Positions 1 to 6,818 of a DNA stretch of 23,507 bases are shown piece by piece. Position numbers and translations under genes: made by a program. The notes below the pieces were generated by a model. It was not told the origin of the DNA. It did not search any database and saw only the letters and a program-made list of their open reading frames with translations. The stretch covers positions 1-23,507 of the forward strand of contig DATLRX010000034.1 of NCBI GenBank assembly GCA_035534435.1, written 5' to 3'. Every line of letters begins with the position of its first letter. Positions within the stretch are counted from its first letter, which is position 1. The stretch is from Palsa-851 sp035534435 (GTDB lineage: Bacteria > Chloroflexota > Dormibacteria > Aeolococcales > Aeolococcaceae).

Positions 1-459
1 CGTCAGCGAGCAGAAGCCACCGAAGCTCTGCCCGAAGACGTACCAGTCGGTGTCCTCTCCAAAGAGCGTCGCGCGCAGCCGATCCGCGTCGCGCACGATC
101 GAATCCTGTCGAAAGTTGCGCAGGTAGTCGCCGAGCGCCACCGGGTCGGAGAACGGAAGCGCGCGCGCATCGAGCGGCGTGCTGAGGCCGGTGCCGCGTT
201 GGTCCAGGAGCAGCACCCGATACCGCGTCAGCAGCTGCTCGAGCCAGCTTCCACGCTGATCCGGGAACGCGACCTCGTACCCCGGACCGCCCTGGAACCA
301 CACGATCGCCGGGCGCTTCGCGTCATCCGCATGCTCGGCCGCGACGACCTCGCGAGCATGGACGCTGATCAGCGGCCCCGACGGCTCGTTCCAGTCGAGC
401 GGAACGTCGATCCGATGGCCGGTGACCACCATCCGATCGACAGCGGCACGCGAGGGCAT
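1..459 (-). CDS. Alpha/beta hydrolase, proline iminopeptidase-like (S33), truncated by window edge
   Basis: The N-terminal 153 residues of an alpha/beta hydrolase are visible; the rest lies beyond position 1. The order of motifs fits the S33 prolyl aminopeptidase family: an oxyanion-hole segment WFQGGPG (residues 54-60, where family members usually have HGGPG), the LLLDQRGTG strand-turn (84-91 region), and the nucleophile elbow GQSFGG with the predicted catalytic Ser145. The catalytic Asp and His would be in the missing part. Family members release N-terminal residues, often proline, from peptides in the cytoplasm; the real substrate cannot be told here. The ATG at 459 is chosen because a GACAAT box lies 6 bases upstream and no Shine-Dalgarno is present. 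It follows the helical hypothetical gene on the same strand after a 171-base structured gap. Confidence 0.85.
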   Translation of the reverse strand, partial: MPSRAAVDRMVVTGHRIDVPLDWNEPSGPLISVHAREVVAAEHADDAKRPAIVWFQGGPGYEVAFPDQRGSWLEQLLTRYRVLLLDQRGTGLSTPLDARALPFSDPVALGDYLRNFRQDSIVRDADRLRATLFGEDTDWYVFGQSFGGFCSLT

Positions 460-503
460 CCGCGAATTGTCGCGTGCCGCAAGCCGACCCCGCATCACGC
501 CGG

Positions 504-632
504 CCCGGCACAGAAGACGCCGGGGCGAGTCTCAGACAAGGAGGCGAGCACCGCAGTGAGGGAGCGCACTCTCGTGCGTGACCGAGCGAGGCTCACAAGC
601 CGACGCCGTATCGGGCCGCGCCGGCGTCTTCT
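504..632. repeat. Nested inverted repeats in intergenic gap
   Basis: A perfect 12-base inverted repeat (AGAAGACGCCGG at 512-523, complement at 621-632) encloses about 97 bases. Inside it, GTGAG at 556-560 can pair with CTCAC at 592-596, and GCGCAC at 564-569 with GTGCGT at 574-579 around a TCTC loop. The outer arm at 512-523 also overlaps a competing short hairpin, CCCGGC at 504-509 with GCCGGG at 519-524. The right end reaches the stop codon of the helical protein gene. It could be a dispersed palindromic repeat, a terminator-like structure after that gene, or a structured leader of the hydrolase gene. There is no T-tract. Confidence 0.6.
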
Positions 633-1113
633 AGGGATGGAGGCGGAACTCTCTCCAGAACCCAACCAAAGAGGCTTCGTCGCCCTCGGGCTCGACGTCC
701 TCGGGGAGCTGGGTGCGCCACGGGAGCATCAGGTCGAAGACGACCTCCTGGATCGTCCAGAGGATGTCCATGACCTCGGTGATCTTGACCTGACGGCGCG
801 CCAGGGCAGTCTCGACAGTGGACATCGCATCGACGTCGCCTGTCTTCCTGACAGCTCCTTTTGCGAAGACGAACACCTTCCGCGCCCGTTCGGCGACGTC
901 GGGTGGGACTTCCTTGATGCCCTGGAGGTGGGTTTCCTCGCAGAGCTCTATGGCGCTGTCGACCCGTTCAACCAGCCGCCGGAGTCGAGTACGCTCGACA
1001 ACCTCGCGACGATGACGGCGGCGAGCGGCATGCACTTCTTCAGTGGCGCTCCCGATGAGAAGCCCCGGGTCGACTCCCTGACCACGCTCCAGTACCACGG
1101 GTTCTCTTATCAC
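631..1113 (-). CDS. Hypothetical all-helical protein
   Basis: I do not recognise this 160-residue protein. It looks almost entirely helical, with charged amphipathic stretches (for example the segment around RTRLRRLVERVDSAIELCEE), no signal peptide, no membrane segment and no cysteine cluster. The frame is open to a GTG at 1155. The start at GTG 1113 is preferred because a TTGATG-N17-TAGGCT promoter ends 7 bases before it and no Shine-Dalgarno is seen at any candidate. It uses AGA, AGG and ATA codons (ATA-AGA right after the start) more than the neighbouring genes, which may mean it was acquired. It diverges from the LysR gene with overlapping promoters, so it is the likely target of that regulator. 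The competing long frame on the other strand crosses two genes and has low-complexity composition, so I reject it. Confidence 0.65.
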   Translation of the reverse strand: MIREPVVLERGQGVDPGLLIGSATEEVHAARRRHRREVVERTRLRRLVERVDSAIELCEETHLQGIKEVPPDVAERARKVFVFAKGAVRKTGDVDAMSTVETALARRQVKITEVMDILWTIQEVVFDLMLPWRTQLPEDVEPEGDEASLVGFWREFRLHP

Positions 1114-1120
1114 GGCACCT

Positions 1121-1149
1121 AGCCTACCGGCTCGGGTCGTTGACATCAA
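1121..1149 (-). promoter_or_regulatory. Promoter of the helical hypothetical gene
   Basis: On the minus strand a -35 element TTGATG (1149-1144) is followed by a 17-base spacer and a -10 element TAGGCT (1126-1121), then 7 bases to a GTG at 1113. This geometry puts the transcription start at the start codon, so the mRNA would be leaderless. The -35 overlaps the -35 of the divergent LysR gene. Confidence 0.5.
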
Positions 1150-1169
1150 CAGCACATTTAGGGTGAGAT
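1140..1169 (+). promoter_or_regulatory. Promoter of the LysR regulator gene
   Basis: A consensus -35 TTGACA (1140-1145) is followed, after 18 bases, by TGAGAT (1164-1169), 6 bases before the ATG at 1176. The -10 is weak. A GGGTGAG stretch at 1161-1167 could instead act as a ribosome binding site. The -35 shares bases with that of the divergent gene: TTGACATCAA reads as -35 on both strands. Confidence 0.4.
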
Positions 1170-1175
1170 TGATGC

Positions 1176-2090
1176 ATGGATCGCATCAATGCCGACCTTC
1201 TCCGCACATTTGTCGAGGTTGCGAAGGTCGAACACCTCGGTAGAGCGGCCGAAGCGCTGCAAGCGGATCAATCAACCGTCTCTCGGAAGATAGCCCGCCT
1301 CGAGCAGGAAGTCGGTGTCCCACTCTTCGAGCGCATCGGCAGGAACATCCGTTTGACCCAGGCCGGGCGCCGGCTGGTCAGCCGCGCCGAGCGCATCCTC
1401 GACGACCTCCGGGATGCCATCGCCGAGGCCGAGGGCGCGGTTGCGGCGGAGAGCGGACGAGTGTGCGTCGCCTTCCTGCACACAGTGGGCGCCCGCTGGC
1501 TTCCCGAGCGCCTCGCCCGCTTCCTCGAGAGCTACCCGGCGGTGCGATTCACCCTCGAGGAGGGCACGACCGCCGAGGTGATGAGCGGCGTCCTGGGCGG
1601 CGATTACGACCTCGGCATCCTCGGGCCGCCGCCGACGGGCGTCGTCGATCTCGAGATCCACCCGCTGTTCCGCGAGCGCGTGGCGGTGGTCGTCCCGGTC
1701 AACCATCGTCTCGTCGGGCGCAGCTCCGTCACCCTCGAGGACCTGGCCGGCGAACCGCTGATCCTGCCCCGCTCGCGAAGCGGGCTTCGGCGGGTCATCG
1801 ACGCGGCGTTCGCCGCGCAGGGCCTCACCACCCACGTCGCGTACGAAGGCGACGATTTCACCATCGTGCAAGGCCTCGTGGAAGCCGGCCTCGGAACGAC
1901 GCTCATGCCGATGCCGCTCCCCGTTCCGAGCACGCGGGTGGCGGTCATCCCGCTTCGTGACCCGCCGATCGCGCGTACCATGGCCCTCTGCTGGGATCGG
2001 CGGCGAATCCTTCCACCAGCCGCCAATCTCTTTGCCCAGCGCCTGATCGCCGAGGCCAGCGAACCCTTCGACCTCCCGGTCAGCGCCTGA
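1176..2090 (+). CDS. LysR-family transcriptional regulator
   Basis: This 304-residue protein has the usual length and layout of LysR regulators. A winged helix-turn-helix occupies residues 1-65 (GRAAEALQADQSTVSRKIARLE is the HTH core), followed by a linker helix and a periplasmic-binding-protein-like effector domain from about residue 90 to 295, beginning RVCVAFLHTVGARWLPE. LysR proteins bind DNA as dimers or tetramers and respond to a small-molecule inducer; this one's ligand cannot be predicted. It diverges from the helical hypothetical gene with a very short shared promoter region, the typical LysR arrangement for control of the divergent gene and of itself. The RNase Y gene starts 25 bases after its stop but is probably functionally unrelated. 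Confidence 0.93.
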   Translation: MDRINADLLRTFVEVAKVEHLGRAAEALQADQSTVSRKIARLEQEVGVPLFERIGRNIRLTQAGRRLVSRAERILDDLRDAIAEAEGAVAAESGRVCVAFLHTVGARWLPERLARFLESYPAVRFTLEEGTTAEVMSGVLGGDYDLGILGPPPTGVVDLEIHPLFRERVAVVVPVNHRLVGRSSVTLEDLAGEPLILPRSRSGLRRVIDAAFAAQGLTTHVAYEGDDFTIVQGLVEAGLGTTLMPMPLPVPSTRVAVIPLRDPPIARTMALCWDRRRILPPAANLFAQRLIAEASEPFDLPVSA

Positions 2091-2115
2091 GCACCCGGCC
2101 GGCCCCCTTCCTCAT

Positions 2116-3744
2116 ATGAACATCGCAATCGTCCTGATCGTGATCGCTGCCCTCCTGGCAGCAGGCGGGATCGCAGCGCTTGTGTTCGGCACCCGCGGAA
2201 AGACGGCGTCGCCGTCGGTCGTGCCGGCGGTGAGTCAGACCCTTGCCGACGCGAACCAGCAGGCTGCCGCCGTGGTGGCCGAGGCACGAACGGCCGCGCT
2301 GCACTCGCACGAAGCGGCTATGGAGGAGGTTGCGGAGCGGCTGGCCTCGGTGGAGAGTCGCGAGGCGGTCATCGCCGAGCGCCACAAGCACCTCCGGGAG
2401 CGGCGCGAGGTGTTCGATGAGCGCCGTTTCGCGTATCGGAAGCGGCGAGACGAGATCGAGGAACGCCGCGTCACCGTCGCTGAGCAGCGCCAGGAGATCG
2501 CCGCGATCCTTCGCGCGAAAGCCGCTCTCGATCGTGACGCGGCTGCGGTGCTCGTCCTCGACCGCGTGGAGTCGGAGCTCGTGGCCGAGCGCGCCGCGCT
2601 CGTCGAGGCCACGGTCGCGGAGATCATCGGCGAGCGGGTCGAGACCAGTGCGAACGACCTGATCCTCCAGGCAGTCGAGCGTCAGGACGCTTCGAACGTC
2701 GACAACGCGCCGCGCATCTCGCCCTTCTCCCTCGAGGGGCTCGACGACCATGCCCAGGAGCGGGTGCTCTCGGCGCTCGCGGTCATCGCCGAACAGACCG
2801 GCGCCGAGCTCGGGATCGACACCGAGAAGCACCAGGCGACCCTCCGGACGGTCGACCCGATCGGACGCGAGATCGCGCGCCAGGCAGCCCTCGAGGTCGT
2901 CGACCGGCGCATCCAGGCGTCCGAGGTTCCGCCGCTCCTCCAGAGAACCCGGCGCTCGACGCAGCGGAGGGTCATGGAGGTCGGCGAGCGCGCCCTGTGG
3001 CTCATGCAGATCGAAGGACGCCCGGAGCTTGCCGAGCTGGTCGGCACCCTGCACCACCGCTTCTCATACGGCCAGAACGCGCTCCTGCACTGCCAGGAGA
3101 CGGGACACCTCTGCGGCGTGATCGCAGCCGAGCTCGGTCTGCCGCAGAGGACCGCTCGCGAGGCCGGGATGCTGCACGACATCGGCAAGGCGGTCGACCA
3201 CGACGTCGAAGGCGTGCACGCGATCATCGGCGGCGAGCTGCTCCGTGTCCTCGGCGTTGACGCCGGCATCGTGCACGCGGTGAAGGCACATCACTTCGAT
3301 GAGGAACCCTCGACCGACCTGGCCATGCTGACCATCTGCGCGGACGCGATCTCCGCGTCGCGGCCGGGTGCGCGGCGCGACACGCTGGCCACATATCTGC
3401 TGCGTCTCGAGCAACTCCAGACCATCGCGACTCGACATGGCGGTGTCGATCGTGCATTCCCGCTCCAGGCCGGCAGGGAGTTGCGCGTATTCGTGAAGGC
3501 GTCACAGATCAAGGACACGGACATGCCGCCGCTCTCCGCCGAGATCGCACGCGAGATCGAGTCCGAGATGCAGTACCCCGGTGTCATCAAGGTGACGGTG
3601 ATCCGCGAGACGACGGCGATGGCCACCGCGCCCGCCCAGCTGGTGCCCGTTCGCGCCGCCGTCGCCGAACACGCCGGCCATCACGAACCCGAGCTCGACG
3701 ACGACGCCGACGCCCCCGAGGACGACGCCACCGACGAAGGCTGA
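2116..3744 (+). CDS. rny: RNase Y-like membrane-anchored HD-domain ribonuclease, KH loop degenerate
   Basis: The 542-residue protein follows the RNase Y plan: one N-terminal membrane helix (about residues 3-25), a long charged coiled coil (about 40-175), a KH-position segment (about 200-255), and an HD domain. The metal-binding HD pair is H354-D355 in MLHDIGKAVDH, and the C-terminal signature QYPGVIKVTVIRE is intact (486-498). RNase Y starts mRNA decay by endonucleolytic cuts at the membrane. Two features are odd. In the KH position, the family's GRIIGREGRN stretch with the RNA-binding GXXG loop is replaced by a helical-looking DDHAQERVLSALAVI, while the following DPIGREIA is retained. There is also an acidic tail of about 40 residues after the usual family end. 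It lies 40 bases upstream of rsmE, so co-transcription is possible. No clear Shine-Dalgarno precedes the ATG. Confidence 0.88.
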   Translation: MNIAIVLIVIAALLAAGGIAALVFGTRGKTASPSVVPAVSQTLADANQQAAAVVAEARTAALHSHEAAMEEVAERLASVESREAVIAERHKHLRERREVFDERRFAYRKRRDEIEERRVTVAEQRQEIAAILRAKAALDRDAAAVLVLDRVESELVAERAALVEATVAEIIGERVETSANDLILQAVERQDASNVDNAPRISPFSLEGLDDHAQERVLSALAVIAEQTGAELGIDTEKHQATLRTVDPIGREIARQAALEVVDRRIQASEVPPLLQRTRRSTQRRVMEVGERALWLMQIEGRPELAELVGTLHHRFSYGQNALLHCQETGHLCGVIAAELGLPQRTAREAGMLHDIGKAVDHDVEGVHAIIGGELLRVLGVDAGIVHAVKAHHFDEEPSTDLAMLTICADAISASRPGARRDTLATYLLRLEQLQTIATRHGGVDRAFPLQAGRELRVFVKASQIKDTDMPPLSAEIAREIESEMQYPGVIKVTVIRETTAMATAPAQLVPVRAAVAEHAGHHEPELDDDADAPEDDATDEG

Positions 3745-3784
3745 CGGAAACGACGGCACCATACCCGGCGATGGGTGTCGCACC

Positions 3785-4549
3785 ATGCGTGCCATGCCGC
3801 GCTTCTTCGTCGACGCCTCTCAGATCCAGGATGCTCGCGCCACGCTCATCGATGCGGACGCGGAGCACCTCGCGCGCTCACTGCGCGCTCGCCCGGGGGA
3901 AACCATCGTCGTCGTCGCCGGTGACGGCGTGGAGCACGGTGTCGTCCTGGAGGAGGTCACGACGTCGCGGGTGTCGGGTGCGATCGTCTGGAGCAGGCCG
4001 GTTTCGGGTGAGCCACGGCGTGCTGTGCACGTGCTCCAGGCCATTCCGGCGCAGACGATGGACGCCACCATCGAGGCGCTCACCGTCGCAGGGGCGGCTT
4101 CGATCCACCCGGTGCTGACGGGACGCACGATCGTCCGCCCTGACGCCTCACGGGTGCCGCGCCGCGCGGAGCGCTGGCAGGCCGTCGCGCGCGAAGCCGC
4201 CCAGCTCTCCGGTCGCGCGGCACCTCCCGTGGTGTCGCCGGCAATGTCGCTGCGCGAGGCGGTCGAGCGGCTGCCGGAAACCACGCGGGTACTCGCGTGC
4301 CTCATACGCGCTGACGCGGCCCCGATTCTCACGGCGCTCGCAGAGTCGCAGTCCGATGTCGCGCTCGTCATCGGCCCCGAAGGCGGCCTTGACGATGCAG
4401 ACGTCGACGTGCTCGACCTCGCCGGCGCGACGTATGTCCACCTGGGGCCGCGTACGTTGCCGAGCCGTCTCGCCGGCGCAGTCGCAACGTCGCTGCTGCT
4501 GGCCGGTGCCGGCGACCTCGACTCGACAGTGGAGCCTCTGCCGCAATGA
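3785..4549 (+). CDS. rsmE: 16S rRNA m3U1498 methyltransferase RsmE
   Basis: RsmE is a SPOUT methyltransferase that uses SAM to methylate N3 of U1498 in 16S rRNA. The 254-residue protein has the N-terminal PUA-like part starting MPRFFVD, then the knotted SAM-binding part with IGPEGGL (196-202) and LGPR (220-223). The family motif after LGxR is usually ILRxETA; here it reads TLPSRLAG, a visible divergence in the knot. The ATG at 3794 (MPRFF) fits the family start as well as the ATG at 3785; neither has a strong Shine-Dalgarno. The stop overlaps the mtaB start as ATGA. rsmE next to mtaB is a conserved pair, also found at the end of the Bacillus dnaK region. Confidence 0.92.
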   Translation: MRAMPRFFVDASQIQDARATLIDADAEHLARSLRARPGETIVVVAGDGVEHGVVLEEVTTSRVSGAIVWSRPVSGEPRRAVHVLQAIPAQTMDATIEALTVAGAASIHPVLTGRTIVRPDASRVPRRAERWQAVAREAAQLSGRAAPPVVSPAMSLREAVERLPETTRVLACLIRADAAPILTALAESQSDVALVIGPEGGLDDADVDVLDLAGATYVHLGPRTLPSRLAGAVATSLLLAGAGDLDSTVEPLPQ

Positions 4550-5811
4550 GTGTCGCCGCTGACCGTCCGCTGCGCGTCGCCCTGACCGTCCTCGGGTGCA
4601 AGGTCAACTTCGCCGAGATGGCCGATCTCGCCGGCAGGCTCGCAGCCGGCGGCTGCGACGTGGTGCCGGAAGGCGAGCAGGCGGACGTGCGCGTGCTCAA
4701 CTCCTGCACGGTGACGACGCAGGCCGACGCCACGACACGTCAGCGAATCGGACGCCTGCGCCGCCTCGACCCCGATGCGCACCTGGTGCTCACCGGCTGC
4801 AGCGTCGACGCCAACCCCGGTGCGTACACGAATGTCGACTCCGTCTTCGCGAACCGCGACAAGGACTCCATCGCGGAGCACGTGCTGTCGATGGCGCCGC
4901 GGCGCGTGGCTGTCGCCGCGGGCGAAGCTCCACCGCTACGGTCGCGTGCCTTCGTCAAGGTGCAGGACGGATGTGACCACCGGTGCACGTACTGCATCGT
5001 CTGGCGCGCGCGCGGTGGCGCGGTGAGCGTTCCGGCGGGGATCGTCCTCGAACGAGTGCAGGCGGCGATCGCCGCCGGGCACCGCGAGATCGTGCTCTGC
5101 GGAGTCGACCTCGGATCGTACGGCCGCGACAGCGGCACGGACCTCGCGACGCTGCTCGAGTCCGTCCTGGAGTCGTGCGGGAGTGCACGGATCCGCCTCA
5201 GCAGCATCAACGCAAACGACGTGAGCCCCGCGCTGATCGGGCTCAACGCCCACCCGCGCCTGTGCGCGCACTGGCACATGCCGTTGCAGAGTGGCAGCGA
5301 CCAGGTGCTGCGCGCGATGCATCGCGGCTATCGGCGCGCGCAGTACCTCCGCGTCGTCCGCGCGCTTCGCCACGTGAATCCGCTGACGGAGTTCACCACG
5401 GACATCATGGTGGCGTTTCCGGGCGAGACCGACGACGACCATGCCGCGACGCTCTCGCTCGTCGACGAGGTGGGATTCCTCGCCGGGCACGTCTTTCGCT
5501 GGTCCCCCCGTCCGGGGACCCCGGCGTCGGAGCTCACCACCAGAGTGGATGACGCAATCGCGCGGCGGCGGAGCGCGGAGGTTCGCCGAGCCACCAGACG
5601 GACCGGCGCGACCTCACGTGAGCGTGCGTGTGGACTCGTGCACGAGGTGGTGTGGGACGAGGTCTCCGGCGACGCCGCGCACGGCCTCACGGCCGGATAT
5701 CACGAGGTCGTCGTCGACCACGCGCCGGGTGTTCGTCAGGGAGGGCTCGACCTCGTTCGTGCCGAAACCGTCGTGGACGACTGCCTGCGCGGTACCCTGC
5801 TGCGCTCATGA
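4546..5811 (+). CDS. mtaB: tRNA t6A37 methylthiotransferase MtaB (radical SAM)
   Basis: The 421-residue protein has the three-part methylthiotransferase layout. The N-terminal UPF0004 domain carries three cluster cysteines (C18 in LGCKVN, C54 in NSCTVT, C85 in TGCS). The radical SAM domain has the CX3CX2C motif C143-C147-C150 (GCDHRCTYC). A C-terminal TRAM-like segment runs from about 360 to 420. LGCKVN and NSCTVT are typical of MtaB rather than MiaB or RimO. The enzyme converts t6A37 to ms2t6A37 in ANN-decoding tRNAs using two 4Fe-4S clusters and SAM. It overlaps rsmE by four bases and the HIT gene by four bases (ATGA in both cases), indicating translational coupling in one operon. Confidence 0.93.
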   Translation: MSVAADRPLRVALTVLGCKVNFAEMADLAGRLAAGGCDVVPEGEQADVRVLNSCTVTTQADATTRQRIGRLRRLDPDAHLVLTGCSVDANPGAYTNVDSVFANRDKDSIAEHVLSMAPRRVAVAAGEAPPLRSRAFVKVQDGCDHRCTYCIVWRARGGAVSVPAGIVLERVQAAIAAGHREIVLCGVDLGSYGRDSGTDLATLLESVLESCGSARIRLSSINANDVSPALIGLNAHPRLCAHWHMPLQSGSDQVLRAMHRGYRRAQYLRVVRALRHVNPLTEFTTDIMVAFPGETDDDHAATLSLVDEVGFLAGHVFRWSPRPGTPASELTTRVDDAIARRRSAEVRRATRRTGATSRERACGLVHEVVWDEVSGDAAHGLTAGYHEVVVDHAPGVRQGGLDLVRAETVVDDCLRGTLLRS

Positions 5812-6152
5812 GCGATTGCATCTTCTGCGCCATCGCAGCCCACGAGCTCCCGGCCATGATCCTGCGCGAGGACGACGAGGTGCTCGCCATCCGTGACGTC
5901 AATCCGCAGGCGCCGGTCCACGTGCTCGTCATGCCCCGCGACCACATCGTGTCCGTCCTCGAGATGACCCCCGCGCAGGATCATCTCTGGGGCCGTCTCC
6001 TGCACGTCGCCCAGTCGATCGCCGACGACGAGGGGATCGACGAGACCGGATTCCGGCTCGTGGTCAACACCGGCGTGAACGGCGGCCAGACCGTCGATCA
6101 CCTGCACGTGCACCTGCTCGGTGGGCGCCGCATGACCTGGCCGCCCGGCTAG
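5808..6152 (+). CDS. HIT-family (HINT-type) nucleotide hydrolase
   Basis: A 114-residue histidine-triad protein of the HINT branch. It starts MSDCIFCAIA, a form typical of HinT-like proteins, and ends with the triad DHLHVHLLGGR, where the central His is the nucleophile. HINT proteins hydrolyse adenosine phosphoramidates and similar nucleoside monophosphate conjugates in the cytoplasm. The frame is open well upstream (to 5628), but the ATG at 5808 matches the family start and overlaps the mtaB stop as ATGA. It is the last gene of the rsmE-mtaB block and converges on hsp20, 82 bases away. Confidence 0.93.
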   Translation: MSDCIFCAIAAHELPAMILREDDEVLAIRDVNPQAPVHVLVMPRDHIVSVLEMTPAQDHLWGRLLHVAQSIADDEGIDETGFRLVVNTGVNGGQTVDHLHVHLLGGRRMTWPPG

Positions 6153-6177
6153 CGTCAGCGACGAAGACTCGCGCGAC

Positions 6178-6200
6178 GCGCACGTCGTTGCCGACGGCGC
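6178..6200. terminator. Hairpin between convergent HIT and hsp20 genes
   Basis: GCGC-CGTCG with one bulged A (6178-6187) pairs with CGACGGCGC (6192-6200) around a TTGC loop, giving nine base pairs. It sits between two convergent stop codons, the expected place for a bidirectional terminator. No T-tract follows on either strand, so it is not a standard intrinsic terminator. Confidence 0.4.
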
Positions 6201-6234
6201 GCCGCGCTTGAGAGGGGGGATATGGGCTGAACGA

Positions 6235-6714
6235 TTACGCGCGCGGCGCGTGTTCGACGACCCTCTGTTGTGCGGTCGTGCCGACGGTCACCGGGATGCG
6301 CTGCGGCGCGGCCTTCTGCGCACGCGGGATCTCGACACGGAGGACGCCGTTCTCGAACGTCGCTGTGATGTCCTCTGCCCGCACCTCCGCGGGGAGGCCG
6401 ACCTGGCGGAACACCGACGTCGAGCGCCGTTCGCGGCGTACATATGTCGCGTCCTTGGCGGTCTCGGTGCTGCTGCGCCTGCCGGTGATGGTGAGCACGC
6501 CGTCGTCGAACGTCACCTCGACGTCGTCGGGCGTGAAGCCCGGAACCGAAGCCTCGACGGTGAACGCGGCATCCGTCTGCCGGATGTCGACCGGGAGGCT
6601 CGTGTACTCGACGCCGTTGCGCGACGTTGTGGCTGCGGCGGGCTGGAAGAGATGGTCCATCTGCGTGTGCAGGTCGAAGATGTCGTTCCACGGGTTCCAA
6701 CGAACTATTGCCAT
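6235..6714 (-). CDS. Hsp20-family small heat-shock protein
   Basis: A 159-residue alpha-crystallin family chaperone. The N-terminal MAIVRWNPWNDI is typical of bacterial class A sHSPs. The alpha-crystallin domain runs from about residue 40 to 135, including the conserved segment FENGVLRVEIP. A C-terminal RIPV resembles the I-x-I/V anchoring motif. These proteins bind unfolding proteins in an ATP-independent way as large oligomers and pass them to DnaK/DnaJ. A good Shine-Dalgarno (AAGGAAG, 7 bases upstream) fixes the start, unlike many genes in this window. It is 104 bases downstream of dnaJ with two inverted repeats in between, so it may have its own promoter as well as read-through. Confidence 0.95.
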   Translation of the reverse strand: MAIVRWNPWNDIFDLHTQMDHLFQPAAATTSRNGVEYTSLPVDIRQTDAAFTVEASVPGFTPDDVEVTFDDGVLTITGRRSSTETAKDATYVRRERRSTSVFRQVGLPAEVRAEDITATFENGVLRVEIPRAQKAAPQRIPVTVGTTAQQRVVEHAPRA

Positions 6715-6744
6715 CGCAACGCTTCCTTGTTGTTGTATCTGCTC

Positions 6745-6763
6745 TGCCGCACCTGTTGCGGCA
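6745..6763 (-). promoter_or_regulatory. Hairpin in the hsp20 leader
   Basis: A perfect 7-base inverted repeat, TGCCGCA and TGCGGCA with a 5-base loop, lies 31 bases upstream of the hsp20 ATG and just before its Shine-Dalgarno region. There is no following T-tract. It could stabilise the transcript, act as an operator, or be a structural element of the heat-shock leader. It does not cover the ribosome binding site, so it is not an obvious RNA thermometer. Confidence 0.4.
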
Positions 6764-6788
6764 CACAGACTCGTACCCGCGACGCTCG

Positions 6789-6804
6789 CGCGATAAACAT
6801 CGCG
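6789..6804. promoter_or_regulatory. Palindrome between dnaJ and hsp20
   Basis: CGCGAT-AAAC-ATCGCG is a perfect 6-base inverted repeat 14 bases after the dnaJ stop codon. It may be a dnaJ terminator stem without a T-tract, or an operator for hsp20. It does not match CIRCE or the HspR-type HAIR sequence. Confidence 0.35.
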
Positions 6805-6818
6805 ACTGTGTGCGCGGC

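Noticed and set aside
199..1122. A 307-codon open frame on the plus strand
   Set aside because: It runs antisense through the hydrolase and the helical protein and across the structured gap, and shows no domain pattern.
6178..6200. Strong intrinsic terminator between HIT and hsp20
   Set aside because: The stem is good but no T-tract follows on either strand, so it is kept only as a low-confidence hairpin.
6715..6744. RNA thermometer over the hsp20 ribosome binding site
   Set aside because: The leader has no U-rich stretch positioned to pair with the AAGGAAG, and the visible hairpin lies upstream of it.
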